Below, in pieces: positions 1 through 11,839 of a stretch of 64,000 bases of DNA. The translations under genes and the position numbers were made by a program. The first letter of the stretch is position 1; each line of letters begins with the position of its first letter. The DNA is from Lithobates sylvaticus (lineage: Eukaryota > Chordata > Amphibia > Anura > Ranidae): assembly GCA_028564925.1 (NCBI GenBank), contig CM053032.1, positions 122,841,490 through 122,905,489 of the forward strand, written 5' to 3'. A model generated the notes under the pieces. It saw nothing but the letters and a program-made list of their open reading frames with translations, did not search any database and was not told the DNA's origin.

Positions 1-2320
1 CCGGGTTTATCCCGGGTAGGTCGACCAGCTTAAATATCAGACGCCTTTTTTTGAACCTCCAACTTCCTGTTGAAGATGGGGGCAACAGGGCTGTCCTTTC
101 CTTGGACGCGGCCAAGGCTTTCGACTCCCTAGAATGGAAATACCTTTGGAGAACCCTATCGGAATTCCGGGTGGGCCCGAACTTCGTCAACTGGGTAAAA
201 CTCCTATATGGCTCTCCGGGGGCAAGGGTGAAAGTGAATGGCGAACACTCTTCCAGGTTTCGATTGCTGAGGGGGACGAGGCAGGGGTGCCCTTTGTCAC
301 CCCTCCTCTTCGCCCTCGCAATCGAGCCTTTGGCCATCTCTTTGAGATCATCACCAGTAATAAAAGGGTTTAAACGAGGGGACCTAGAGGAAAAAGTAAT
401 ACTATACGCAGATGATCTCCTCCTATTGCTTAATGACACGCAGGAGTCACTACGGGAGACCATGGGTATAATAAAAGACTTTGGCCGTTTGTCAGGACTG
501 AGAATAAACTGGGAAAAATCGAATCTACTACCTATAGACCCTTTAGTCCTTCCCCTACCATACGAAGCAGAACAACTCCAAATAGTAGAGAAAATTAAAT
601 ATTTAGGTATCACTATCTCGAGAGACCCTAAACATTTTATTACAGAAAATCTAGTTCCACTCTTGAATAAATTTAAAGGAAAAATTCAAATTTGGAAAAA
701 ACTCTCCCTATCAGCAGCAGGTCGGTGCAATCTAATAAAAATGGTGCTTATGCCACAACTGTTATACATACTACTCCATAATTCGCCAATATGGATTTAC
801 AATAAGTGGTTTACTAAGGTAGAGACCATATTTAGAGAACTAGTTTGGAAAGGGGGAACCTCCCGGATAAGCCTTAGTACATTACAACTTCCAACTGGGT
901 CAGGAGGAGTAGCCCTGCCGCATCCTTTTAGATACTTTCTGGCAGCTCAGCTGCAGCATCTGGGGGGTTGCGAAGCTGATAATGAGGGGCAGGAGTGGAA
1001 GATCCTCCTCTATAAAGCCTCACATAACTCTTTGATCGAGATACTAGAGGCAGGGACCTTCCATAAGGGGCTCCCTACCCTGGACTTAATGGCCAGGGTC
1101 TGGGGCACCGCAAAAAAAATACTGGGATACAGAGGGTTTATGGCTTTCTCCCCGTTATGGGAGAACACCAACCTACGTGAAGTTCAAAAACTGGGGATGG
1201 TTAGGGAATGGGAGAGAGTAGGCCTAAAAAATATATTGCTCAGATTTATCACGAGGGCGGGATCAGAAGCTTCCAGGACCTCAGAGATCTCTTCCTCCTT
1301 CCTAGGAAGTCTTTTTTTAGATACCTACAGGTGAGGCATGCTCTGGCTGAACAGTTTAAAGGTGATCTACCTGAATGGACAACTATGCCGGTTCTACAGA
1401 AATTGTCACGGATGAGGACCCGGAAGGGTCTGATATCTGATTTATACCTGCATCTGTATAAAGGGTCTTCGGGAGCCACACAAATAAGTCTACATAAAGC
1501 AAAGTGGGAGAGAGATGTGGGGACTATCACAACCCCTCAATGGGAAAGGATACTTGAACTGGCTCCACTAGTATCACTCTCCCCCCCCAGAAAATGTCAC
1601 ATCTTTTCCTAATACACCGGGGCCTATTATACCCCAAACAAACTGTTTAGGTTTGGGTGTAGGCAGGATGACAGATGTCCTAGATGCAGGAGACCGGGGG
1701 GCGACCTTGTCCACATGTTCTGGAAATGTCCAAAATTATATGAATATTGGAAAGAGGTGGTGGACAGGGTCTCCCAGGTATTTAATACTCACCTGGAACC
1801 GGATCCCATTCTATGTGTTCTTGGGGGAGGAGGAGGAGTTGGCAGGCCCGGGGAGGGTCAGATAGCTGTCCTGCGCTGTCTTTTTCAGGCTAGGATTCTA
1901 ATCGCCCGTAGGTGGCAGTCTACCAGCCCCCCTACAGCTATTGAGTGGGAGCAAAACATGGACAGAGTGATCCTGAAAGAAAGAACTACATACATAAAAC
2001 AAGGGAACCTTGCCAAATTCCATTTGGTATGGAAACCATGGATGGAGAGAGGAACACGTCATGGGACCTAGAGAGTGTTAATCAAAATAACCCAACTAAA
2101 CTGCACCTTGTGGATAACCAGTTACTAATGAGGAGTAAGAGGATGGATGTATGGGGTAAAGGGAGTACGCTAGGTGATACGAATGAGGTAGATTGTACTC
2201 AAACTGCTAAATGACCTGTGTTTAACTTGACCCTTGCAAAAGTGAATAGTGTTGTAAGAGATTGTATATAATCTGTAAACTGCAAAAACTTAAATAAAGA
2301 TATATAGTAAAAAAAAAGAA
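1..2320 (+). mobile_element. L1-type LINE, 3' portion, cut by window edge
   Basis: The left window edge lies inside ORF2 of a non-LTR retrotransposon of the L1/Tx1 group. The reading frame is open from base 3 and enters directly at the reverse-transcriptase motif G-F-I-P-G-R-S. After the coding part comes an AT-rich 3' UTR with AATAAAG near 2294 and a short A-run at about 2311-2320, which I take as the 3' end. The 5' end and its target duplication are outside the window. The downstream flank (from about 2321) is fossil retroelement sequence, so the LINE may have inserted into it. Confidence 0.85.
3..2071 (+). pseudogene. LINE ORF2 fragment: reverse transcriptase and C-terminal Cys motif
   Basis: The fragment encodes the reverse transcriptase that copies LINE RNA at a nicked target. 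Visible blocks in order are GFIPGRS at base 3, DAAKAFDSLEW (about 105-137), GTRQGCPLSPLLF (about 273-311), the catalytic YADD at about 405-416, and a C-terminal C-x2-C...H-x3-W-x-C motif at about 1678-1730. The APE-type endonuclease domain is outside the window. It is disrupted: the frame moves from frame 3 to frame 2 between about 1208 and 1330, and around 1600-1650 there is a further pair of frame changes with a TAA at 1610. The LINE group is secure. L1 versus Tx1 subgroup is not decided. Confidence 0.85.
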
Positions 2321-2862
2321 ATGAAACTGCATAGGATTTTTGAAGACACCCTTGACTGATCAACTATCTGTATCTGGTACAACCTTGGCTTTCCACGGCC
2401 CCCAGCCATAACTTACGCCAGCTCTGGGACAATTGTTTGGCAAATTCACCAGCCGATACAGCCAATAATTATTTCCGCCCCCATACCAGAGATGGGCCCA
2501 ACCCATCGTTCTCCAAAGAACTTAACCATCCCCGCCTTCAAAAACCTACGACCTCTGCCTGCTGCTACGACACCCTACAATCCTGTCTATTATTACACTA
2601 ACACAACTGAACTAAATAAACATTCCCAAAGATAGAAGAACGCCACCCACCTAGCAACCCCTTAGGACCACCCAGTCCACACCCTGCCCCACCCTAATAT
2701 CCTCCAATGGAGTAATACTAATCATTATCCCTCCTTAATTATAATCCCTCCTATTAACTGCTCTTATTTTTCAAAAAACCCCACCTTACTATAGCCTTTT
2801 AGGATAAACCCCATCATGTAGGCCCTACGCTTATGCTGCGCCTGAGCTCCTGGCCTATACTT
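2320..2862 (-). mobile_element. Detached piece of the tyrosine-recombinase retroelement fossil
   Basis: Bases 2631-2862 match 8925-9157 in the same orientation, with high identity by eye. The latter is the 5' outer part of the Ngaro/DIRS-type fossil described below. This copy is therefore either a terminal (split direct) repeat of that element, separated by later material, or a fragment of a second copy. The adjoining 2320-2630 has no coding potential that I recognise. It is a broken fossil. Confidence 0.55.
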
Positions 2863-3769
2863 GCCTGGGGTATTACCCAAGTATCGGCTGTATGCCACTT
2901 ACCCAAATACCACCTTACCTTATACCAATAATTAAGCCAGACAAACTTGTTTTGGGTTTTAAATGGTCATAGCAGCCTTTTATTACACAAAACCAACCAT
3001 AACAAACACTTTAATATATAATGGGGCTGATTGACGAACGGTTTGCGGCATGAGTTGCGGCGCACGGCGATGCGCAACGGCCATTTTCGTATTTACAAAA
3101 CATTTGCGCCTGTAACACAGCGCAATTTCCCATTTACTATTATCTTGCCGGCGCACGGGAGGTGGCGATCGGTGCGCCACTATAGACATGGCGCACAGCA
3201 TCTTCAACTTAGGATTAAAAGAAGCTGGAAGTGCCAATATTATGGGGGTGATTTGGGGTGATGTGAGGAAGTATAGTTATAGCTGTCCAAGTAACAAATA
3301 TGCCCAAAATAGAATGAGAAAGCAACTTTCTCTGAACAAGCCTGCTGCGCCGGCAAGTACACTTAGAACTGTGTGAGGTAAATTATTGCACTGCACATGC
3401 GTAAGCTGCAGTTGCGCGTGTTCAAGTGCTCTGGTTCACTGTGTGCAAAATCTTAGTAAATGTCAAGCCACGTAAATGCATTTGCATAAGTTGAACGGGC
3501 GCACCTTTCAACTTGACTTTTTTTTTTTCTTACGCTGGTTCACTTCTATGTTTTTTTTTAAGGCTATTGTGCAAACAGGTCATGTTAGCATTAAGAAAAA
3601 AAAAATTAAGAAAAAAAAATGGCGTGGGGGTCCCCCTGAAAATCCATACCAGGCCCTTCAGGTCTGGTATGTATTTTAAGGGGAACCCGGAGCCTTCAAA
3701 AACCCTACGACCTCTGCCATAGACGATATGGGAAGAGCTAGAAACTAGATATTTGGACTTTAAAGGCAC
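2863..3769. repeat. Unclassified repeat-like DNA with a short hairpin
   Basis: No gene is recognisable here. Short open frames have no family resemblance. At 3646-3673 there is a strong inverted repeat built from ATACCAG and CTGGTAT arms around GGCCCTTCAG. The context (a GGGGGTCCCC segment before it and AAGGGGAACCC after it) resembles an interspersed amphibian repeat. Homopolymer T and A runs at 3518-3530, 3550-3558 and 3595-3620 flank it. I cannot assign a family. Confidence 0.4.
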
Positions 3770-4292
3770 ACTGGTAAACAATCTAGAAGTAGAAAAAAGT
3801 TTTTTTTTTAATTTTAGACATAGATAAAAAATTGTAGATGATACATATAGGTATATACACTATAAAAAACGATTCAATAGAATTGATAGTTATAGTGCAC
3901 CCTGTACCCAAACAATTCTGACATCACATTGCATAGTATCACCATGTTATAACCACAACAGAAATCAATAAACTAAAGCTTCTAGAAAACGATGTAGTTA
4001 AACAGTGGTTGTGAGTCAGGTTGTGAATCCGGGTGCAAGATGTTTATCTAGTTGCTCGACATGTTTCGCGTAAGGGTACGCTTCTTCAGGAGCCTAAGGT
4101 TCATATAGTCTAGAGGAGCAGGAGTAGTAATACACTGAAATGCTAGTAAGCAAGCGGATATCTTTTAATCTGGAGAAAAGCGTGCGCTGACAACAAGGTT
4201 CTATGTTAACCAGGTACTGAGAGTGCTTGGTAGTGCATATATATTCAAACAGTCAGTTTGTACAATGTGACAAAGCACATAGCCAAAGATTC
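3770..4292 (-). mobile_element. Penelope-like element remnant (terminal repeat) with hammerhead motif
   Basis: This noncoding piece contains a hammerhead-ribozyme fold on the minus strand (4054-4093), the same kind of motif found in the terminal repeats of the large PLE complex at 21.7-51.4 kb. Overall sequence is not alignable by eye to that complex, so it would be a different PLE family. Hammerhead motifs are an established feature of Penelope-like elements. The boundaries are approximate: AT-rich sequence at the left, and the start of fossil retroelement sequence near 4293 at the right. Confidence 0.45.
4054..4093 (-). ncRNA. Hammerhead ribozyme-like motif with canonical core residues
   Basis: Read on the minus strand: a 4-bp stem I (GGCTC with GAGC), then the core CTGAAGA (C3-U4-G5-A6-N7-G8-A9), one extra A, a perfect 5-bp stem II (GCGTA/TACGC) with loop CCCT, then GAA and the minimal stem III ACATGTC. 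This places the expected cleavage after the C opposite base 4058. All invariant core residues are present. The extra A after A9 is the only oddity. Activity is not shown. Confidence 0.6.
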
Positions 4293-7200
4293 TCAGAGGT
4301 TAGTGCCCGGTGAAGGTTTCAAAAATGAACTTAAGCAGCAAGTGGGGCTCGCAGTGTCCAAGTAGCATCTCTGCCATAGACGCCGGCATGAAACCTTACG
4401 TCTGGGCAGGCCCACGGGCTCGCTGAATACCCTCCTGCAGGCCCAAGAACCAAAGGTCAATCCCCATGCACTCAAATGAACCCCATCCCCTCTCAGGAAC
4501 AGCCACGGTTCCTTCTCCAACTCACGGTGACAGATCACCAAATCTCCATTGCAAACAAAGAATATCCCTACCGCCTTATTAACCTTTATCCTGGCTTTAT
4601 TAAACTGGTCCACTGACACCGCTAAAGGCCAGGATGTCCTAGCCACCATGTCCGACCATACCACAATGGTGTCTGGGAACAGGGGCCGCAATCATACCAA
4701 ATCATATTTTATGTCCCTGCAAAATTCCCTGGAGGCCAGGAGCCCCAAATAATTCCCCCCCCCACGTGCAGCAGAAGCACGACTGGGGGCCTATCAAGCC
4801 TGGCATAGTGGTGCACTTCTGGGAGAACTCTGGACCACAAAATGCCCAGGACCCCGATCCACCTGATCTTGACCTGGTCAAAAGGGAAGCCCAACTGCCG
4901 ACCCTCTGGCCTAACCTCAGCCATATTTGCCCCCCAAAACACATAAGAATGGCCCAGGATCCACACCAAACATTCAGGACCTGCAAAACAAGACAAAAAC
5001 ATAAAACCAACACGAACCCCCGTTAAAAACCACAACAACATAGACCCAACGGCACTGACACAAAAAGACAAAACAGAACACAAAACACAAAGGAACATAA
5101 AACGGACGAACACCACAACCCAGCCCTGACTCACGCTGTGAGTACTCCTGCCAGGACCCCAACTACCACTACAATAGGTGGGGCCGAACATATGACCTGA
5201 AACGTTGTGACTCCTAGTGCCCGAGCTGACGTACCAGCTTGTCCTCTAGGCCCCAGCAGGCTGCCTCAGTGGCCGCTCCGATTCTAAACGAATGGGAGGA
5301 GTAGTCCTGTGTAGGGAAACCAGTGGCCAGGAGACTCTTCTTAAAAACTGACCCAAACTGGAACCTAGACAAGGCAGATCTATCCCGATGTTTTAGGAAA
5401 GGCCCAGGTTCCGAGCCCCTGATCTCGAACCACTCCTAAACCGCCCTCACCAGGCACACAGGCGAGCCCCGGACGATTACCAAAGTAACCTACGCACCCT
5501 TACCACACTGGTCAGTTTTGGACCTGTTTATGAAAAGTGAAACTACCTCACCCCATTGAACCACATTGGCCAGATCCAACCCACCACCACCACGTTTTGA
5601 CCTGCACACTAGCTCACCAATTCTAAAAGCCCCAAAAAATGACAATATAACATCCTAAAAAGTGCAGCCTCGTAAGACGATGAGCAAAATTTACCCAGGG
5701 TACCCATGAGGGCACCTAGCATGCGGAAGGAGACGGGTGGCGAGCATCCTGCGTGGTCTTGGCCCGCCTGTAGTCTTTTAAAACCCTTGTCACCAATGCA
5801 TGCTCAGTGACATCCCCGACCCCTGACATCTGAAACCAAAAGTCCAAGACGGACATTTTTTGACCCAACTTGGAGATAGATACCCTGTCCTCCATGTTCC
5901 TGCCAATGAACTCCAATAATAAGCACAAACGGTCGCCATCACTAGAAAACCCGCCTACCTCCTTCTCCAGTGCAAGCCACTCCCCCCATACCTTCCAGTA
6001 AGCACTCCAAGTAGCCGTGCACACTCAATGCCGAAGCAGACCTGCTACCGTTCGAAGGCGATGTCCCATAAGTGGTCAGGGAAAGGCATTCCATGCTGCT
6101 CCGCTCCTGGCGCCAACACTCGGAATCTATCCCACTGCAGGTGAGGCAATGCATCGGCCACATTATTGGTCACACCCGGCACATGTACAGCATAAACGTA
6201 ACAATTTAGACACAAACACTGAAGCACCAGATGCCTAAGGAAGCGCACCACTAGGGGGGGGAGACGCAGAACCTTTGTTGATGGCCTGCACAACCCTTGA
6301 ATGGTGTTGCCTTGTGGACATCAAATTAGTGGGGACAGGAGGAACACTGGCCAAGGTGCAAGGGATCACGAAACCCGCAGAAAAACCATGTAAAAGAAGA
6401 TGCGCCGCCGCCCAGTCAGGATACCTACTTAGGAAGGGAGCCAACCTTTCCATCTTCACCGGAGTCCTCCCTCTTGCCAGCCTCATCGGACTTACCTTTG
6501 TTTTGCTTGAAGCATTTCGTGAGCGGATGAGAAGCCGGAGAATTTGTGGCATAAACGACAGGATCCCCCCAATCTGCAGTTGCCCTCATTGAACTGCCAA
6601 CAGAAACCCTAAAGCCCCATACACACGGTCGGATTTTCCGATGGATTCTGTCCTATCGGACAATGTTGTCGGAAATTCCGACCGTGTGTAGGCACCATCG
6701 GACATTTTCCATCGGATTGTCCGACGGACAAAGTTGTATCTCCTGCTCTAAAAATTTTCCGACAACAAAGTCCGATCACACCAATTCCGATCGTGTGTAG
6801 CGAATTCCGACGGACAAAGAGCCACGCATGCTCAGATCACATTACAAGACCAAAGCTATTGGCTACTAGCCTCTACGTAGTCCCGTCGTAGGCAACAAAC
6901 GTCACCACGTTCAGAATGATCGGATTTTCCGACAACTTTGTCCGACCGTGTGTATGCAACACCAGCGTCGGACTAAATCCGCCGGACCAAATCCGATGGA
7001 TTTGGTGGTCGGATTTTCCGACCGTGTGTATGGGGCTTTACACTTTCCGGCCGATAGTGACAAGGTTCCTGCACCATCACCAGCCCCCCCTTGAAAGGGG
7101 CCTGAGTCATCAGCTTCATCCACAAACTGATATCCTTGTGGTCCCACTTAATCGATGGCCTGAGCACCTTTCGCTACCTGAATTGTTCGTCATAACGCAA

Positions 7201-9157
7201 CCAGGACACACCCCCATACACCCTCTGGGCTTCGCCAATTGCGTCTGCATAGCAAAAAAGCGCCAAGCACTGCTCAGGAGACTTTTCGCCAATCACACTA
7301 GGCAGTATATTAAACGCTTGGAGCCAATTACCAAACTTCCTGGGAATAAGCCGATAACGCCTCTTTTCTTCCTCTTCTTTCTTCCTCTCATCCGGCTTGA
7401 CCTTACCCAAGTTTCATTTTTCCAGGGGCAAAAGGGAGATTATCTCGACATACTCACCCTTCTGAATCCTTTCTCGCACCTCCAGTTTCAAATGAGCTCC
7501 CAGCGGTCCCTCGAAGCACACGTAGACTTTGCATTTTGCCGCATCCGCCAAACGCAGACCCTTCGCGTCCCCCATCGCCTTCTTGCTCTCGTCAGTCATC
7601 TTGTCCGGAGCATGCGACGGTGCCTCCACAGAAGCCGCTGCTACTACTTGCAGCCCAGCCCCTGACGGAGGAGACAACGATGCCAGGAACCCGCCGCCCA
7701 GATTGTGCCACTGGAGCTAGCACAGCCATCCACGCAGATGCCGAGGAAACCACCCCCGCAGGACCCGCACCCATTTCAAACCGAGCCAGCACCTTGCTGA
7801 ACCCGGCCATAAATTTCTGCAGGAAGCCGGTGACACTACCCCCGTGGCTGCCACCTCTGGCACCACCTGTTGAGGTACCCCTGCCACCGAGCCCCCCTAT
7901 AGCCTGGCTCTGTACTGTACTAGAGCCCCCCAGAGACTGAGCCTGACCCTGCACTGTAACAGAGCCCCCCCAGAGAATGTCCCTGTACAACCACCCCCAG
8001 ACTGCCAGTAGGCACAGTACACATAACATCAGACAAGATAGGAGGCACACAGGGGTGGTACTCACCAGGCTGCCCAGACAGCACAGCCATTGCTCCGGAT
8101 CCCTGCAGCCCATCACCATGGCCCCACACCGGGCCGTTCTCTGCATCAACCTCTCTCTCCTCGGATGACATCAGCTCCCCCTCCAACCGAACGACCTTCT
8201 CCAGCAGCCTGCGAACTCTCGATCTCCGTCCCGGCGACTGGCACCGGCCGATGACTTCACTCACGGTCGCCGCTCCTTCTTCCCGCTAGTTCCTCCTCCC
8301 CTGCTGCGCTCTCTGCCTAGAAGACCTGACAGGAGCGGTGCGCTGTGGTGTAGACACGGAGCCGGCTCCTCCACAGTACCTCCGCTTCTCCCGCTGGCAG
8401 TCCCGGCCGCCCCAGGCATCCGGCCGGCACTGCATGATCTGACTCTCCCTCGCAGGGCCACTATAGTGGCGGGCAGGGGACCCGCCGAGACAGCCGCATG
8501 GTCCCGCACATCAGAAGAGGGGGGGAGCGGGCAGAGGATCCAGGCTTCCCCCCGGGGGCACGCCTAGGAAGGGTATTCCTCCTAGCCCCGCCAGCCGATC
8601 GAGAAGGCGTTCTCTTGGCCACGGAGGCTAAAGGGTGCATAACTGGGCTCCCAGTGCAGCGACAACCCCTCTGGGTCAGTTCAGAGCTTAGGTGCACAGA
8701 AGGCCATGACCTCCTAGCATGTGGAAGTTCAGGGGCAGGCGCAGCAGTCACTTGCCACCACCCCGGCAATAGTCCAGAAAGCTGTGCACGCAGCCATTGT
8801 GGCCCATTGGCAACCGCCGCCGTGCGAATGTTGGCCAGATTAACCTCGAGATCCTCCATCCTAGATTTTAAGCACTGCAGGACGTAGAGAATCTTGTCCT
8901 TTGCTGTCCCAAAGTGCAAGTGATGATAGAAGAACACCACCCACCTAGCAACCCCTTAGAACCACCCAGTCCACACCCTGCCCCACCCTAATATCCTCCA
9001 ATGGGTAATACTAATTATTATCCCTCCTTAATTATCATCCCTCCTATTAGCTGCACTTATTTTTGAAAAAAAAAAACACCTTACTATAGCCTTTTAGGAC
9101 AAACCCCATCATGTAGGCCCTACGCTTAGGCTGCGCCTGAGCTCCTGGCTTATACTT
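4293..9157 (-). mobile_element. Ngaro/DIRS-type tyrosine-recombinase retroelement, broken fossil
   Basis: A minus-strand retroelement, broken by many changes. Recognisable parts, 5' to 3' on the minus strand, are: a gag-like region (about 8940-7050, including a motif resembling the ORF1 of DIRS/Ngaro elements around 7410-7174); the N-terminal part of the polymerase ORF (about 6552-6400); a post-RNase H tail with an ADAL-type motif (6293-6045); a tyrosine-recombinase region (about 6024-5190) with the typical SHSFRIGAAT signature; and a C-terminal SGNH-hydrolase-like tail with a DGVHL block (about 4691-4293). The last is a known companion domain of Ngaro elements. Direct repeats 2631-2862 and 8925-9157 may be its terminal repeats. 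A MITE (6610-7040) is inserted in it. It is not young, and I have no date. Confidence 0.75.
6610..7040. mobile_element. MITE with inverted termini TAAAGCCCCATACACACGGT
   Basis: The ends form perfect terminal inverted repeats of about 24 bp (6610-6633 and 7017-7040), beginning TAAAGCCCCATACACACGGT. The interior repeats the GACCGTGTGTA and TCCGACGGACAAAG themes, including a second subterminal inverted set near 6780-6800 and 6935-6955. There is no coding capacity. A clear target duplication is not visible, because the termini themselves start TAA and end TTA. Similar termini occur on the Harbinger-type elements at 60.6 kb. It splits the tyrosine-recombinase fossil. Confidence 0.8.
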
Positions 9158-9415
9158 TACCAATTTTGACATATTTTCTTTTACAAACATCAGACAATGT
9201 TCATTGCCTTCAGATAGACTATAGCAAAGCTATTGCAGAATACTAAAATATTCAGTCTGGAAGAAACAAATACAGACATTACATCTAAGAATTGGTAAGC
9301 TGCAATATAATAAATGTTTGCTTTTGGGCTCAATGGGGTATGGAGGAACATATGACTCACTCCATGTGACATCAGTGAGCCTATCATTACTTTCACATGG
9401 ATGGAATATAACCCT
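9158..9415. repeat. Interspersed repeat containing half of a foldback element
   Basis: Bases about 9260-9340 match the arms of the foldback element at 11.84-12.40 kb (shared block ACATCTAAGAATT and CTGCAATATAATAAATG). It is a partial copy with no coding potential. The last 13 bases (9403-9415, GGAATATAACCCT) are the left target duplication of the LINE that follows. Confidence 0.6.
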
Positions 9416-11552
9416 ATAACTCTGCCTATGCAGATGACCTACTTATTTCATTAACGAGTCCACAAACCTCACTACCAAATTTGATGAAAGAAATGGAGAG
9501 ATACGGAGGTCTGTCTAATTTTAAAATAAATTATAGCAAGTCGGAGGCGATGGGGGTGGCCCTGGAGGATTCCATGCAAAGTAATCTGCAGAGCAACTAT
9601 AAGTTCAGATGGACAACAACTGCTCTAAAATATCTGGGAACACAGATTTCCCCAAAATTAACAGATATATTTGAGCTGAATTTTCCCCCACTATTAAGAG
9701 AGGTAAAGAAACTATTAGAAGGTTGGAATAAAGGTATTCACTCCTGGTTCGGGAGATGTAATATCTTAAAAATGAGCATAGTGCCAAAATTTCTGTATCT
9801 GTTCCAGGCATTGCCTATCCGTATCCCCATGAACTATTTCAGTCAAATTCAGACCGAATTTACAAAATTTATCTGGGCAAGCAAGCACCCAAGGATAAAC
9901 AGAGAGCTGCTGGCAATGCCGAAGGAGGCAGGTGGAATAGCAGCACCAGATCTATTTAGGTACTATCAAGCGGCCCACCTCAGTAGAATAATTGACTGGA
10001 ATAGACATGGGGAATACAAGTTATGGATCTCGCTGGAAAAACAACTAAGTCAAATACCTTTGGACAGGGCTATTTGGTGTTATGCAGACATACCTCCCGA
10101 GCTAAAGACACACCCACTGATCGGGCCAACTCTGCAGATAGGGGCGGGGATCATTCAGAAACATAGATTATCCACACCGAACTCACCTCTTTTTCCGATC
10201 CTGGGGAATCCTAAATTCTCGCCAGGTTTGGAGACACACGTGTTCGGGAAACTGAGGGAGAAAGGTGTCTTTCAAGCCTCACATTTCTTGAAGGCCAGTG
10301 GTTGGCTATCGATAGAGGATTTAACAAAAAAAGGAGGACAGATAGAAATACCCTGGTGGCAAGCTAGACAAGTGCGACACTTTTTAGAATCATTAGGACC
10401 AGTGGAAGAATTCGAGAGACCCCGAACAAAGTTTGAGAAGCTGTGTGAGGAGAAAGAGCCCCTGACCCATACCATCTCTAAAATGTACGTGCTTCTGATA
10501 GCCCCACCAGAAGGATTTACATTGGCGAGTTTGGATAAATGGGGGAGAGACCTAGAAAAAAAATTCACTGTAGAACAAGGGAAAAAAATAATACATCTGA
10601 CAATGAGATCGTCAAGGTGTATAAAAATGCAGGAACTAAATTTTAAGCTTTTATCAAGATGGTATCTCACCCCCTCAAGGATGAATAAAATATTTCCAGA
10701 GGTCACGGGGAACTGTTGGAGGGGTTGTCAGGGTAGGGGCACACTTACATATATTTTGGACCTGTCCTGTAATTAAACAATTCTGGCAAGAGGTACATAG
10801 AATTACCCAACGACTTTCAGTACTTCAGATCCCACAAGACCCGGACTTCTTCCTACTACATTTATCACAAATCCCTACTAAGGAATATAAAAATTCAATA
10901 GTGTGTCATCTGGTGAATGCGGCGAAAAGCTGCATCCCGAGATGTTGGAAGGAAACACAGGCCCCTAGCATTGCTATGTGGCTTAACATAGTGCGAAAAA
11001 TTGGGATAATGGAAAGTTTGATCCCAAGATCTTTAGAGGGAAGGGAACGGGTCAAACAAATCTGGGCCCCCTGGGAGAAATATCTACAAACAGAGGAAGG
11101 TAAGAAGTTAATGGATGAGGAGACGGGAGAATAGAAAAGGAGGGAGGGCCAGGGGGGGGCCAGGGGGGGTTGGGGGGGGGAGAAAATTCCTTTTTTTTTT
11201 TTATTTATTTTTATTTTTTTTTTTGTGTTTTGTTTTTTCTTTTTTTTTTTTTTTTTCGTTTTTTCCTCTCAGGAGTGGGGGGAGGCCTCGAGGGTACCCA
11301 AGGGACTGGGACCCATAGAATAAGAAGAGGCACAGGGAACCGGGATAGATGGGGTTTATATATAAAATAAATAGAAAAAAGAAAGAAAGGGATAACAAGA
11401 AGAAATTGGTATTTTGGTACATGAAACAGGATGGAAATATAATTTAAGGAAGTGGAAGGACAGTAAATCTGTATGCCTGAAATCATATATGTTTTGTTTG
11501 TAATGTATCCCTTTGAAGAAATAAATAAAGAATTAAAAAAAAAAAAAAAAAA
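9416..11552 (+). mobile_element. 5'-truncated L1-type LINE with 13-bp target duplication
   Basis: The element is flanked by GGAATATAACCCT at 9403-9415 and again at 11553-11565, a perfect 13-bp target duplication. It starts inside ORF2 just before the YADD motif and ends in a run of 17-18 A residues after AATAAATAAAG. The 3' UTR contains a striking G-rich purine tract (about 11120-11182) followed by T-rich DNA (11191-11260). 5' truncation plus a poly-A tail plus target duplication is the standard outcome of target-primed reverse transcription. Confidence 0.93.
9424..11134 (+). pseudogene. LINE ORF2 C-terminal part: YADD to end
   Basis: The coding region begins with SAYADDLL (about 9424-9447), the catalytic box of the reverse transcriptase, and continues through the thumb and C-terminal region. 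It aligns clearly but at moderate identity with residues about 702 onward of the intact LINE ORF2 at 33472-37275 (shared SWFGRCN, LYL-QALPI, KHPRI). A single-base deletion near 10755 moves the frame within the C-terminal Cys-His region, so the end of the protein (10901-11134) is in another frame. The truncated start leaves no endonuclease domain, so the copy is dead. Confidence 0.88.
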
Positions 11553-11839
11553 GGAATATAACCCTGTGTAAACTACAACTTCAGAGTCTTAGTGCACACA
11601 GCACTTTCCTGGAGTGGCACAGAAATGAAAGGGATGTAAGTGTATGCACCTGTGAAGGTCTGCATTAAAGCAAACATGTTGCTTGCCATATATGGGCAAT
11701 GTCTTTATCATATTTGCAGTATGTAGAGGGTTTGTTGCATTCATTGTTCCATCAAATCCAATCAAGTCCCCATACATGCGATGATCCATATGAGAAGCAC
11801 AGCCAATTGAGCTTAGGCTTGAGCTTTCTCCTTTAAAGC

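Noticed and set aside
7592-8149. A 185-codon minus-strand frame and several overlapping frames at 7.5-8.9 kb
   Set aside because: These lie in GC-rich noncoding or gag-like fossil sequence. Only the part with family resemblance was kept, within the fossil entry.
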